Below, one piece after another: positions 1 through 8,967 of a stretch of 64,000 nt of DNA. The notes beneath the pieces are model-generated. The model saw only the letters and a list, made by a program, of their open reading frames with translations, searched no databases and was not told the origin of the DNA. This DNA comes from Marinobacter denitrificans (GTDB taxonomy: Bacteria > Pseudomonadota > Gammaproteobacteria > Pseudomonadales > Oleiphilaceae): contig NZ_VMHN01000001.1 of the NCBI RefSeq assembly GCF_008795955.1, forward strand, positions 1,054,001-1,118,000, given 5' to 3'. Within the stretch, counting starts at the first letter, position 1. Every line of letters starts with the position of its first letter. The position numbers and the translations under genes are program-made.

Positions 1-273
1 ACCCAGGTGGATGTGGCGCGGGAATACACCTATCGCTGTGCTGCACTTATGCAGGCTGGCAAGAACCCGATCAAACAGGTGGCGATGGCGAAAAACTTTG
101 CGGTGGAGGTCTGCGAAAAGGTCACCCGCGAAGCGGTACAGATTCATGGCGGTATGGGGTTTATGCGGGAGTCGGTTGTTGAGCGGTTGTACCGCGATGC
201 GAAGATACTGTCGATCGGTGGTGGCACCGACGAGATCATGAAGGAACTGATAGCCAAGCAGATGAGGCTGTAG
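1..273 (+). CDS. Acyl-CoA dehydrogenase, C-terminal fragment (5' end outside window)
   Basis: This is the last ~90 residues of an acyl-CoA dehydrogenase, the FAD enzyme that opens fatty-acid or branched-chain acyl-CoA oxidation. The frame is open from base 1, so the gene starts upstream of the window. The visible part is the C-terminal helical domain. It has the family signature QIHGGMGF near residue 46 of the fragment and the closing block GGGTDEIMKELIAKQM, where the GGT turn contacts FAD of the neighbouring subunit. Substrate preference cannot be told from this piece. Confidence 0.93.
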   Translation, partial: TQVDVAREYTYRCAALMQAGKNPIKQVAMAKNFAVEVCEKVTREAVQIHGGMGFMRESVVERLYRDAKILSIGGGTDEIMKELIAKQMRL

Positions 274-289
274 CAAGACCAACGTTTAG

Positions 290-318
290 TTTCGATTCAC
301 ACCATAGTCCCGTATAAT
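290..318 (+). promoter_or_regulatory. Probable sigma-70 promoter of ppa
   Basis: A perfect -10 box TATAAT (313-318) lies 17 bp after a weak -35 TTTCGA (290-295), about 50 bp upstream of the ppa start. The gap between the two genes has no other good -10 candidate. The -35 matches poorly, so the assignment rests mainly on the -10. Confidence 0.5.
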
Positions 319-367
319 TGCGCCCACTTTTTCCACGCAGTTAAACGCACTTCAGGAAGGATCGCTC

Positions 368-895
368 ATGAACTTTGACAATATCCCGGTTGGCAAGAAC
401 CCACCAGAAGACATCTACGTTGCCATCGAAATCCCGGCGAACAGCTCGCCGGTCAAGTACGAGCTGGACAAGGACATGGGCGCGCTGCTGGTAGACCGCT
501 TCATGGCCACTCCCATGTTCTATCCGGCCAACTACGGCTTTATCCCCCACACTCTGGCCGACGATGGCGACCCCATTGATGTGCTGGTAGTCACCCCCTA
601 CCCGGTGCAGGCAGGTTCGGTTATTCGCTGCCGTCCCGTTGGCGTGCTGAACATGGAAGACGAAGCCGGCGGCGACGCCAAGCTGGTGGCGGTTCCCCAC
701 GACAAACTGACCACTTCCTACCACAATGTGAAGGAAATTGACGATCTGCCGGAACTGCTGCGGGACCAGATCCACCACTTCTTCGAGAACTACAAGACTC
801 TCGAGCCGGGCAAGTGGGTCAAGGTTCAGGGCTGGGGCAATGCCGCCGAGGCCAAGAAAGCCATTGAAGCCGCCGTTAATGCTTACAAGGGCTGA
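368..895 (+). CDS. ppa: Inorganic pyrophosphatase (family I)
   Basis: Cytoplasmic Mg-dependent pyrophosphatase that hydrolyses PPi to two phosphates and so pulls biosynthetic reactions forward. At 175 aa it has the usual bacterial length. The family signature [10 protein letters not shown] is present near residue 66, with its metal-binding aspartates, as is the upstream [11 protein letters not shown] block. An AGGA Shine-Dalgarno sequence precedes the ATG. The gene is a single unit between its own promoter and a strong terminator. Confidence 0.98.
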   Translation: MNFDNIPVGKNPPEDIYVAIEIPANSSPVKYELDKDMGALLVDRFMATPMFYPANYGFIPHTLADDGDPIDVLVVTPYPVQAGSVIRCRPVGVLNMEDEAGGDAKLVAVPHDKLTTSYHNVKEIDDLPELLRDQIHHFFENYKTLEPGKWVKVQGWGNAAEAKKAIEAAVNAYKG

Positions 896-917
896 CACAA
901 ACCCTTTCAGGCGAACA

Positions 918-952
918 TAAAAAAACCGGGCTCAAATGGCCCGGTTTTTTTA
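918..952 (+). terminator. Rho-independent terminator after ppa (bidirectional)
   Basis: The stem AAAAAACCGGGC / GGCCCGGTTTTTTT with a short loop is followed by a T run, 22 bp after the ppa stop. The A-rich 5' side makes it a terminator in the minus direction too, so it probably also ends the convergent DUF2333 gene. Confidence 0.9.
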
Positions 953-972
953 TGTCATCAGGTTTCCCGTCA

Positions 973-2025
973 TCAGCCCCGGGTCAGCAAGTCGCGCATG
1001 TCGCTGATTGCAGCACTGGCGCGTGATAGATACGCCGCCATAGTCAGGGAATGGTTGGCCAGCACACCAAAACCGCTGCCGTTCAGAATCACCGGACTCC
1101 ACATTTCTCCCTGGGTACCTTCCAGTTCGATAATGATCTGCTTGGCGCTGGCCAGAGCATTCTTGTCGCTCAGCACCTTGCGGAAGTCCACCTCGATGGC
1201 GCGGAAGATGTGCAACAGGGCCCAGGCACTGCCCCTGGCTTCATAAAACACATCGTCTATTTCGGTCCATGGAGTTTTGACATCCTCGCCCGTTACATCT
1301 TCGGAAAGAGGATCGTCCGGATTAATGTTGGACACGGAATCAGACACCGAGGCCTTGCCGACACTTTCCCCCAGGGTACGGGAGAGACTGCCCAGCCGGG
1401 TTTCCAGATCCCCCAGCCAGTTGGCCAGGTTGTCGGCCCTCGCGAAGAACTGGGCATCAGGCCGCTCAGGGCGCGACAGGCGGTCGAGATAGCTGTACAG
1501 CGCCTTGATACCCCGGCGGTATTCCGCCTCGGTGGATGGGAGCGCCCAGCTGCCGCTATCGAAGTGCAACTGCGGTTCGGCGATAACCAGGTCCCGATCT
1601 TCAGCAGACTGGCTCTGGGAACGACTGATGTCCCTGCGCATGGCGCGGGAGAAGTCGCGAAGCTGCACCAGCACACCAAATTCCCAGTTGGGCATGTTGT
1701 CCAGCCAGAGCCCCGGCGGTGCAACATCGTTGGTGATATAGCCTCCAGGCTTGTCGAGCAACGTCTCTGCCACACGAATCATGGTCACTGTGGTCGCGAA
1801 ACCAGTAACGGGCTCACGTTGCATATCGCCGGCAACTTTCCGTGTATGCTCCCGAACCGAGAACACATCCGGCTCGCTGCTCCAGATCATCCCCAGCACC
1901 AGGGCAACCAGCAAATAGACGACAAGGACAGCCAGGATGAATTTGCCGACAACCCCGCCACCGCCGGAAAAATCCCGGAAGTCGTCTTTGCGATCACTGA
2001 AGTACCGTCTGATTTTTCCTGACAT
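973..2025 (-). CDS. DUF2333 family inner-membrane protein
   Basis: Conserved protein of unknown function, about 350 aa. Residues 1-20 are basic and cytoplasmic, followed by a Gly-rich stretch (SGGGG). One transmembrane helix follows (VGKFILAVLVVYLLVALVLGMIW), and the rest is a large soluble domain, probably periplasmic. I chose the internal ATG at 2025 (MSGKIRRYF), which has an AGGGG upstream. The frame is open to 2070 with a less typical N-terminus. It ends next to the shared terminator. No catalytic motif was seen. Confidence 0.85.
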   Translation of the reverse strand: MSGKIRRYFSDRKDDFRDFSGGGGVVGKFILAVLVVYLLVALVLGMIWSSEPDVFSVREHTRKVAGDMQREPVTGFATTVTMIRVAETLLDKPGGYITNDVAPPGLWLDNMPNWEFGVLVQLRDFSRAMRRDISRSQSQSAEDRDLVIAEPQLHFDSGSWALPSTEAEYRRGIKALYSYLDRLSRPERPDAQFFARADNLANWLGDLETRLGSLSRTLGESVGKASVSDSVSNINPDDPLSEDVTGEDVKTPWTEIDDVFYEARGSAWALLHIFRAIEVDFRKVLSDKNALASAKQIIIELEGTQGEMWSPVILNGSGFGVLANHSLTMAAYLSRASAAISDMRDLLTRG

Positions 2026-2134
2026 TGGTTGTTTTTTCCCCTGATCTGTCGTTGTATCTGGCCTGCCCACCCGGGAGCTTCAGTTACCATGACGCATGGG
2101 CGGGCCATATGCAATTTGCGGCGGCGATGCCGCC

Positions 2135-4123
2135 TTACTGTCCCGCCTCGAATGGGCGACCCAGATGATACCCCATTGCGCCATCAATACCGATGCCGCC
2201 CAGCGCCGAGTACTCACTCTCCGTCTCCACACCGGTAACATACACCCTCACGCCCCTGCTGCGCGCTATGGTGGCCACGGATTCAAGATAGAACCGATTG
2301 TCTTCGTGCGTGTCGATGTCGTGGATGAAGCTGCTATCAATACGCAGAGCCTGGAATCTCAGATTTCTCAGGTAACTGAAGGGTACGCCGCCAACCCCGA
2401 AGCGGTCGACGATCACCGGCACTTCCAGGCGGTTCAGGGCACGGACCAGAAGCCCAACCTGAACACGGTGATGGTGCACAGCCTGTTCGGACACGCCAAT
2501 CTGCAACCGCTGGCGTTCCGGCCCCGCCTTCGCCAATTCCTCCAGAAGCGCCTTCCGGAAGCCCTCGCTGGTCACCGACACCACGCCCAGCGTCATTGCC
2601 AGTCGCTCATCCGGCTGCTCCCGCAACAACGCGAGCGAGCGTGTCAGAACCCAACGGTCTATATCAGGGGTCAGACCAAACCGCTCTGCCATGGGCACAA
2701 AGATGTTTGCCTTCACCCAGCCATCGGGCGTCTTCATGCGGGAGAATACCTGATGGAACAGTACGCTGCCGTCGTCCTTGCGAACCATTGGCTGCAGCCA
2801 GAGCGACAACCAGCCATCCCGGACAGCCTGCTTGATGATCGCACGCCAGGTCTCACTGTTGTAGTGTTCAAGCCGGTCGGTATCTGCGGCGTGGCACGCG
2901 GAGGCCTCTTCCGCCTGGGCCTGACGAAGCGCCTCGTCGGCAGCGGCCATCAGGTCACGAACCTTCTGATTCCCCGCAGCCTGGGCAATACCCGCGTGAA
3001 TAGAAACGCCGCTCTGCGCCGAGAAATCTGCATAGATGCCGTCGAGTTCGTCCAACAACTGGCGACACCATATGACACCGTCGGCCCGGGAAACGCCGGG
3101 CAGAAAGACCGCAAACCCGGCACCACTCAGCCGCCCGGCAAAGGAGTCACTGTGACGGCGGGTAAAAACGCTAAGGGCGTCACCAATGCGGACGAGCAGG
3201 CGATCCGCCTCTTCGCGGCCATAGCTCTGGTTATATTGGGCAAAACCCGCCAACTGGAGCAGAAACAGAACGCCTGGCGCGGCGCGCTCCTCGGATTCCA
3301 CCTCCACCTTGAGCCTTTGCTCGAAGGCGCGGCGGCTGGCCAGCCCGGTCACACTGTCTTCGTTATTGACCTTGCGCAGATGCTGAATGAGCTTGGCCTG
3401 ACCCTCGAACAACTGGCCAAGATCATCCGCCATCTGGTTCATGGCACGGGTAACCTGATTAAGCTCACGGGTAGATGTGATATCCACCCTGCGGCGGAAA
3501 TCACGCCGTCCTAGGGCCCTGGCCTGTATTTCCACAGCCCTGAGCGGCCGCAGCAGGCGTGTCATCATCCAGAACAGGCCTACCAGGCCGGCTCCGGCGA
3601 CCAGCACAGAACCGGCCACCGTACCGAGAGTCACCCTCCAAAGATCCTCATAGGCCCGGCCGGGATGGCTGACCACCCTGACCTTACCCAGTCGGCTCCA
3701 GCCTCGCACCACCTCCGCCTCCCCGGTGGGCAGGGGCAAGTCGGCCAGAGAGACAAACCAGCCTGGTGCACGGACGTCATTAAGGGTGGCCTCCCTGCCG
3801 GCAATTTCCTCGCCTTCGTTATCGAGGTAAACCACGGACAGGTAACGACCACTGTCAAACACGGCGTCAACCAGGGACGAAGCGGCCACAGGATCGCGAC
3901 CGTCGATAGCATTGGAAAGGGAAAGACCGATAGCGGTGGCGCCATCCTGGGAGTGCCCGCGAAGCTGATCGGTCATGTAATCCCGGAAACGATCGAAGCT
4001 CACACTCACTGCAGCGACCAGTAACAGCAGCAGCAGCCCGCCGGTAAACAGCAAAAGCAGGCTGCGCAGGGTGATCACTCCCCGCTGCCGGGCAAATTGT
4101 ACTGTTTTCTGCATCCGTGCCAT
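2135..4123 (-). CDS. LapD-like c-di-GMP receptor (periplasmic domain, HAMP, degenerate GGDEF and EAL)
   Basis: Inner-membrane signalling protein of about 662 aa. Order: TM helix (~18-40), periplasmic LapD/MoxY-type domain with the VDAVFDSGRYLSVVYLD block, second TM helix (~165-190), HAMP, GGDEF-like domain, EAL-like domain. Both output motifs are broken. The GGDEF position reads SGAGF and the EAL position reads HQVFSR, though the QP upstream is kept. That pattern is known from LapD, which binds c-di-GMP without making or degrading it and sequesters the protease LapG to retain surface adhesins. No lapG or giant adhesin gene lies in this window, so the partner is inferred. The ATG at 4123 has AGGGG 9 bp upstream; the frame is open to 4210. 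Confidence 0.85.
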   Translation of the reverse strand: MARMQKTVQFARQRGVITLRSLLLLFTGGLLLLLLVAAVSVSFDRFRDYMTDQLRGHSQDGATAIGLSLSNAIDGRDPVAASSLVDAVFDSGRYLSVVYLDNEGEEIAGREATLNDVRAPGWFVSLADLPLPTGEAEVVRGWSRLGKVRVVSHPGRAYEDLWRVTLGTVAGSVLVAGAGLVGLFWMMTRLLRPLRAVEIQARALGRRDFRRRVDITSTRELNQVTRAMNQMADDLGQLFEGQAKLIQHLRKVNNEDSVTGLASRRAFEQRLKVEVESEERAAPGVLFLLQLAGFAQYNQSYGREEADRLLVRIGDALSVFTRRHSDSFAGRLSGAGFAVFLPGVSRADGVIWCRQLLDELDGIYADFSAQSGVSIHAGIAQAAGNQKVRDLMAAADEALRQAQAEEASACHAADTDRLEHYNSETWRAIIKQAVRDGWLSLWLQPMVRKDDGSVLFHQVFSRMKTPDGWVKANIFVPMAERFGLTPDIDRWVLTRSLALLREQPDERLAMTLGVVSVTSEGFRKALLEELAKAGPERQRLQIGVSEQAVHHHRVQVGLLVRALNRLEVPVIVDRFGVGGVPFSYLRNLRFQALRIDSSFIHDIDTHEDNRFYLESVATIARSRGVRVYVTGVETESEYSALGGIGIDGAMGYHLGRPFEAGQ

Positions 4124-4321
4124 AAGAGGCAACCCCTGCCTGGAAGAACGGTTACCGGGGAACTGATGTGACCTGAACCGCATAGTTGACAAACATTTAC
4201 ATAGAGTCACCTACGCCGACAACATTAAACACTATAGACTCTGCAAAACGACTAATGTTGAAAATATCTGCCTGTAATGGAGACGGGCGGCCAGGAACGA
4301 AAAAATACAGGCCGGAGCACA

Positions 4322-5935
4322 ATGAACGACGAAAGCCAGAAAGACAAACTCAGGCAGCATTTTGCCCGCCGGGTCACAACCCAGGCGCGCGTTGTCCTGG
4401 ATACTTGGCAGAAAGTCCACGAAGATATCAGCGAGTCTGCCGCGTTCAGGGCTGACTTTGCCAGAGCGGCCGACAAGCTGGTTCGCTACGCCAAACGATT
4501 CGAAATGGCGAGCCATGCTGAGTCAGGGCAGAAAGTGTTCGAGCTTATTAGCGAGTGGCCCGAAGGCGAGGCCCTGCCAGAGGGCCTTGACCGCAAACTG
4601 CAGGATGCCATTGAACAGCTCTCCCGGTGCACCCTCCGGCGCACAGACCAGACCGCCAGCGAAGCTCCCCAGCAGTACCGTCGCACCCCGGTCTATATAG
4701 CGCTGTCGAGCGAGGAAATGGCCGGCCGGCTCATTCGCCAGCTCGAGTTTTTCGGTTTCCGCGCGTCCGCATTCCACACGTCGGAAAAACTCATAGAAGC
4801 CTGCGCCCTCCACAAGCCAGAAACCATCCTGATGGACGTCAACTACGGCGGCGAACCACTCAGTGGCATTGCCACGATCGAGCGACTGCAGGAGCGTCAC
4901 GACACCCCCATTCCCATTATTTTCATGAGCGATGAGGATGGCACCATTGAAACCCGGTTGCGGGCTTCCCGCTGTGGTGGCGAGGAGTTTTTCTATCCGG
5001 CCGTAGACCCGGGCCAGCTGATCGAGAAGATCGAAACGTACACACACGGCAACACGGTAGAACCCTACAAGGTACTGGTGCTGGATGACTCTCGCGCCCA
5101 GGCCAAGTTCATGGAAACGGTGCTCAAAAAAGCCGGCATGAATGCCCATATCATCACCAACCCCATGGACATCATCCACGCACTGGAATCTTTCTCACCA
5201 GAGATCATTATTCTGGACATGTACATGCCCGGCTGCACCGGCATGGAGATTGCGCGGGTCATTCGCCAGCAGGACCGCTTCCACAGCGTCCCCATCATTT
5301 ACCTGTCTGCCGAGGAGGATGTCAGCAAGCAACTCCATGCCATGAGCCTGGGAGGTGACGACTTCCTCACCAAACCTATCGATCCGAAACACCTGATTGC
5401 CACCATCCATAACCGGGGCCGGCGGGCCCGCTCGTTGCTGGCATTGATGATCCGCGACAGCCTGACCGGCCTGTTCAACCACACCCACACCCTGCATCTG
5501 CTGGATCAGGAGATCGTGAAGTGCCGACAGAAAGACCAGCCGCTCTGCTTTGCGATGATCGACATTGATTACTTCAAAAAAGTGAATGACACCTTCGGGC
5601 ACCCCATTGGCGACCGTGTGCTCCGCAGCCTGTCCATGTTCCTCAAGCAGCGCCTGCGCAAGACCGATCACATAGGCCGGTATGGGGGCGAGGAATTCGC
5701 CATCATCCTTCCGGACACCCGGGAAAGCGATGCCCGCAACGTACTGAATGAAATCCGTGAACGCTTCTCTGAACTGCTTCAGCCCGCGGGCGACCGTGAG
5801 TTCAACGTCACTTTCAGTTGCGGTGTTGCCGCCTGGAAAGGCGACACGTCCCAGGCGTTGTGTGAACGGGCAGACAGGGCGCTTTACCGCTCGAAGGAGC
5901 AGGGACGGAACTGCGTTACGGCTGCCGGCGACTAA
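4322..5935 (+). CDS. PleD-like response regulator diguanylate cyclase (REC-REC-GGDEF)
   Basis: Cytoplasmic protein of about 537 aa that should synthesise c-di-GMP. An N-terminal helical region (~1-110) leads to two receiver domains (~122-235 and ~245-360) and a GGDEF domain (~375-535). The second receiver keeps the phospho-acceptor context ILDMYMPGCTG and the KP pair (TKPID). The first is less typical (ILMDVNYGG). The active site GGEEF is intact, and RKTD stands five residues before it, so product inhibition at an RxxD I-site is expected. The ATG at 4322 is preferred because GGAG lies just upstream. It is divergent from the LapD-like gene, so source and receptor of c-di-GMP may sit side by side. 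No histidine kinase is adjacent. Confidence 0.92.
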   Translation: MNDESQKDKLRQHFARRVTTQARVVLDTWQKVHEDISESAAFRADFARAADKLVRYAKRFEMASHAESGQKVFELISEWPEGEALPEGLDRKLQDAIEQLSRCTLRRTDQTASEAPQQYRRTPVYIALSSEEMAGRLIRQLEFFGFRASAFHTSEKLIEACALHKPETILMDVNYGGEPLSGIATIERLQERHDTPIPIIFMSDEDGTIETRLRASRCGGEEFFYPAVDPGQLIEKIETYTHGNTVEPYKVLVLDDSRAQAKFMETVLKKAGMNAHIITNPMDIIHALESFSPEIIILDMYMPGCTGMEIARVIRQQDRFHSVPIIYLSAEEDVSKQLHAMSLGGDDFLTKPIDPKHLIATIHNRGRRARSLLALMIRDSLTGLFNHTHTLHLLDQEIVKCRQKDQPLCFAMIDIDYFKKVNDTFGHPIGDRVLRSLSMFLKQRLRKTDHIGRYGGEEFAIILPDTRESDARNVLNEIRERFSELLQPAGDREFNVTFSCGVAAWKGDTSQALCERADRALYRSKEQGRNCVTAAGD

Positions 5936-5946
5936 GCCCTTCCAGC

Positions 5947-6942
5947 TCAGTCGTCATGTTCGACGGTGAGAAAAACAGCGGTCTGGTTCAACAGTTGATA
6001 CGCCACCTCGCCAAAGGTGATCGGCCCCGTCAGCTGCGCTGTTTTCCTGCCCTCGAGACCGGAATGAAGGTAGTTCAGGATGCAATTGCAGCCAAATACC
6101 AGATTACCCGGGTAGGTAGGCATCGCAGCCATAAACTTGGCGGGATAATCAGCCACCGGCCTGGCGAAGTGGTAACGGACACCTTCAAACACTGGCGCAT
6201 AGAGTTTTACCCTGCCTTGCGCTTCGTCTACTGACTGAATACTCACATTGACCATCGTCCCACAGTAGTCCGCCACCAGGGGCAGCCTATGGTCGCTTTC
6301 ATGGGCGGTAATAACGTCCGCCAGGTTGCCAACCGCACCGTCCACACTGCACTCACTGAGAGAGTCGCTGGTAGCCCCGAATGTCAGCTCCGGCCCAAAC
6401 CCGGGTTCGAACAGGTTGACCGCATGCACCACGGCTGAACTGCCCTCAGGAAGCCGCGCGTGCAGTACCACTGCCTTATCGGTATGGAGCTCCCCACTCC
6501 GCCCATCAATGACCGCTGCGCTGCTTTGCCCCAGTTCATCAAGGTGGACACCTGAAACCCACCCCACAATTGGTTTGATGAACATATCGGGGAAGTCTGG
6601 TGCGTGGTGAGCGTAAACTTCCAGCACCGGACTTCCTGCCGGCAGGATAATGATCGAGTACCCATTCTCAGGCGCATCTTCCAGTACATTCGCGAGGGTA
6701 TCCTTGCCATAACTGGCAACCGATACCTCCTCAGTATCCAGGCACTGTACGAAAACCGCGTCCCTCCGGCACTGGCCACCATCAGCGGTCATGAAATACG
6801 GCGTGGTGCCACCGATCCACAGCCCCCGGGGCAATTGGCCGAGAAGCGACGCCTCACCGGCGATCGTTAGCGCCATTCCCCGTTCAATCAGTTCCGCGGC
6901 ACCTGCCACAGACATCAGCCCTCCGTTTGCCCGGGTGTTCAT
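5947..6942 (-). CDS. Conserved protein of unknown function, FIST-like C-terminus
   Basis: 331-aa protein without signal peptide or membrane helix. The C-terminal third (NLVFGCNCILNYLHSGLEG, then TGPITFGEVAYQLLNQTAVFL) recalls the FIST_C sensory fold, where a similar TFGE...N-T block closes the domain. The resemblance is by eye only. Its start overlaps the stop of the next upstream gene by 4 nt (ATGA), so the two are translated together. It may be a small-ligand sensor or an enzyme; I do not assign a function. Confidence 0.8.
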   Translation of the reverse strand: MNTRANGGLMSVAGAAELIERGMALTIAGEASLLGQLPRGLWIGGTTPYFMTADGGQCRRDAVFVQCLDTEEVSVASYGKDTLANVLEDAPENGYSIIILPAGSPVLEVYAHHAPDFPDMFIKPIVGWVSGVHLDELGQSSAAVIDGRSGELHTDKAVVLHARLPEGSSAVVHAVNLFEPGFGPELTFGATSDSLSECSVDGAVGNLADVITAHESDHRLPLVADYCGTMVNVSIQSVDEAQGRVKLYAPVFEGVRYHFARPVADYPAKFMAAMPTYPGNLVFGCNCILNYLHSGLEGRKTAQLTGPITFGEVAYQLLNQTAVFLTVEHDD

Positions 6943-7649
6943 GATTCAGCTCCTGCCTGGCTACCGCGCCTCATCTCCAGCAACTGGGATATTTCATGGT
7001 CGAGCTGCTTTTCATGCTTGATGAAGAATCGGCGCACCGTATTAACCCTCATGATTTTCGCGTCGTTGCTGGACAGTGCCGGAAACTCCTGACGGCACCG
7101 TGCCAGCAGCAATCGAAGCCCCAGCAAATGAATGTCTATGGCTTCTTCCGATTCCAGCAGGCGAAACCAGACCGGGTCACCGGTTGGCGGAATCTGGCGT
7201 GGCGAAGACTCATTCGTGCCCTGATCCAGCAGCTTGCCTTCTTCACTCAACTGTCCTTCACCGATCGCATGACGTATCTGCCAGGCCAGGTAGACATCTA
7301 TTTCCAGCAGATTGCAGACCTGTCGATAGCCCAGCCCGGCCCTCAGGCATTCGACGACACGCTGCGCCAGGCCGTGGGTAAAGTCGCTGTCTACCTGACC
7401 CAGAAATGGCGATTCCGGACGCTGTTCCGGATCATCCGGGAGCGTCGCGTGAATGAAGGTCTTGAAGGCGCCGACGTTGGCGTGGCGCCACCGCATTTTG
7501 GGACGTCCAAAGGAAGGCCGGCCAAACCAGGACTTGCCAGCCACCAGATAGGCATGGAGCTCCCTGGCCTGAACATCGACCTTCACCCGGTCAACATTCC
7601 ACGGCTCCTCCAGTTGCAGTAATTTTCGGCAGATCTCGGTATCTCGCAT
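6939..7649 (-). CDS. Hypothetical protein, ISL3-like N-terminal motif
   Basis: 236-aa soluble protein. The opening LLQLEEPWNVDRVKVDVQAR resembles the N-terminal motif of ISL3-family transposases and related small proteins. There is no DDE catalytic domain and no flanking inverted repeats, so this is not a transposase. A middle segment (GLGYRQVCNLLEIDVYLAWQIRHAI) could be a helix-turn-helix. A strong GGAGGA Shine-Dalgarno precedes the ATG. It is coupled by a 4-nt overlap to the FIST-like gene downstream. A DNA-binding role is possible but unproven. Confidence 0.8.
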   Translation of the reverse strand: MRDTEICRKLLQLEEPWNVDRVKVDVQARELHAYLVAGKSWFGRPSFGRPKMRWRHANVGAFKTFIHATLPDDPEQRPESPFLGQVDSDFTHGLAQRVVECLRAGLGYRQVCNLLEIDVYLAWQIRHAIGEGQLSEEGKLLDQGTNESSPRQIPPTGDPVWFRLLESEEAIDIHLLGLRLLLARCRQEFPALSSNDAKIMRVNTVRRFFIKHEKQLDHEISQLLEMRRGSQAGAES

Positions 7650-8021
7650 GACTCCTCCCTGGGCGTGCAGGCCTCTGAGTTCACCATTGTGTGCCGCCTG
7701 GCGCAGCTTCGACAGGCCACCATGGCGTTGATCAGGTTGAACTTAGGGAGTAAATCCGGCGTACCGGAGAGGTATAACTCCGGCCGTGTTCGCATACGGC
7801 AAAAACCGAACATGAAACCAACGTCTTATAGCGCTCTCTCTTATCGTTCACGACAATGGGCGGGCAGTAGGAAAAGATCGCGCTCTTGTTGCCAAGATAC
7901 TTTTCGACACAAAGCGGAATGTCAAAAAGTGTTGATCTGAAGGCCTCAAGCACGCACCATTGACTGAAAATGTCGCTAAAGTCGGCGATCCTGTAAATAA
8001 GTCAGCAAGGCAGATGCAATC
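7650..8021. other. 372-bp intergenic region between a minus-strand operon and aroQ
   Basis: No gene found. It should hold the divergent promoters of the hypothetical pair (minus) and of aroQ-accBC (plus). A perfect inverted repeat CCGGAG-N8-CTCCGG lies at 7764-7783. A TTGACA reads on the minus strand at 7920-7925 with only a poor -10 (AAGTAT) 17 bp on. No convincing plus-strand promoter was seen before aroQ. Confidence 0.5.
7764..7783. repeat. Inverted repeat, possible operator of the minus-strand pair
   Basis: CCGGAG, eight-base AT-rich spacer (aggtataa), CTCCGG. It sits 115 bp upstream of the minus-strand hypothetical gene. There is no T run after either arm, so it fits a protein-binding site better than a terminator. 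Confidence 0.35.
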
Positions 8022-8462
8022 ATGGCGACTATACTCGTCCTCCATGGACCCAACCTGAACATGCTCGGAACCCGCGAGCCGGAGGTCTATGGCCAAGAGA
8101 CACTGGCCGACATTGATGAACGATTACACCGGAAAGCCGCCGAAAGTGGCCATCACCTGCTACATTTACAGTCAAACGCGGAATATGAGCTGATTGAGCG
8201 GATTCATGAAGCCAGATCGGAAGGGGTGGATTTTATCATTATCAACCCGGCGGCATTCACTCACACCAGTGTTGCACTGCGGGATGCCATGCTGGCATCG
8301 GGCATTTCGTTTATTGAAGTACATCTTTCCAACGTGCATGCGCGGGAAGCTTTCCGCCATCACTCCTATTTTTCTGATATCGCCGAAGGCGTTATCTGCG
8401 GGCTGGGCAGCCAGGGGTACGACCTCGCACTCGAAGCTGCCCTGCAACGAATTCATCGATAG
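8022..8462 (+). CDS. aroQ: 3-dehydroquinate dehydratase, type II
   Basis: Shikimate-pathway enzyme converting 3-dehydroquinate to 3-dehydroshikimate; the type II form is a dodecamer. At 146 aa it has standard length. It opens with [21 protein letters not shown], including the catalytic Tyr of the flexible loop. It also carries [15 protein letters not shown], and the active-site His in [18 protein letters not shown]. It leads the aroQ-accB-accC run, an order shared with Pseudomonas. Confidence 0.98.
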   Translation: MATILVLHGPNLNMLGTREPEVYGQETLADIDERLHRKAAESGHHLLHLQSNAEYELIERIHEARSEGVDFIIINPAAFTHTSVALRDAMLASGISFIEVHLSNVHAREAFRHHSYFSDIAEGVICGLGSQGYDLALEAALQRIHR

Positions 8463-8489
8463 AACTGATTAAACGGGATCGGACTGACT

Positions 8490-8951
8490 ATGGACATTCG
8501 CAAGATCAAGAAACTTATCGAGCTGCTGGAGGAATCCGACGTCGAGGAGCTGGAAATTCACGAGGGTGATGATTCCGTTCGCATTTCTCGCCGTCGTGAA
8601 CAATTGGCTGCGCCGCAGTACATGGCCCAGTACCCATCTCCGGCACCCCAACCCGCGGCGTACCCGCAGCCGTCCACACAGGCCACCGATGAGCCCGCCA
8701 AGTCTGCGGAGCCCTCCGGCCATGCTGTGAAGTCGCCGATGGTGGGCACCTTCTACCGTTCGCCCTCGCCCACGGCCAAGTCGTTCGTGGAAGTCGGGCA
8801 GTCCGTGAAGGCCGGTGATGTGGTGTGCATTGTGGAAGCCATGAAGATGATGAACCAGATTGAGGCGGACAAGAGCGGTACCATCGCCGAGATCCTGGTA
8901 GAGAACGGGCAGCCGGTCGAATTCGACCAGCCACTGATCATCATTTCCTGA
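8490..8951 (+). CDS. accB: Biotin carboxyl carrier protein of acetyl-CoA carboxylase
   Basis: 153-aa carrier that holds biotin for AccC and the carboxyltransferase in the first step of fatty-acid synthesis. The N-terminal [21 protein letters not shown] segment is typical. A Pro/Ala-rich linker (~48-75) follows, then the biotinyl domain with the biotinylation site EAMKMMNQ near residue 117. It starts 28 bp after aroQ and lies 17 bp before accC, so the two subunits are co-made. Confidence 0.98.
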   Translation: MDIRKIKKLIELLEESDVEELEIHEGDDSVRISRRREQLAAPQYMAQYPSPAPQPAAYPQPSTQATDEPAKSAEPSGHAVKSPMVGTFYRSPSPTAKSFVEVGQSVKAGDVVCIVEAMKMMNQIEADKSGTIAEILVENGQPVEFDQPLIIIS

Positions 8952-8967
8952 ACCCGGTGATACCCTC

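Noticed and set aside
4186..4191. TTGACA as the promoter of the diguanylate cyclase gene
   Set aside because: No acceptable -10 box lies 15-19 bp downstream.
6939..7649. ISL3-family transposase or remnant
   Set aside because: Only the N-terminal motif is similar; there is no catalytic domain and no terminal inverted repeats, and the gene is coupled to its neighbour.
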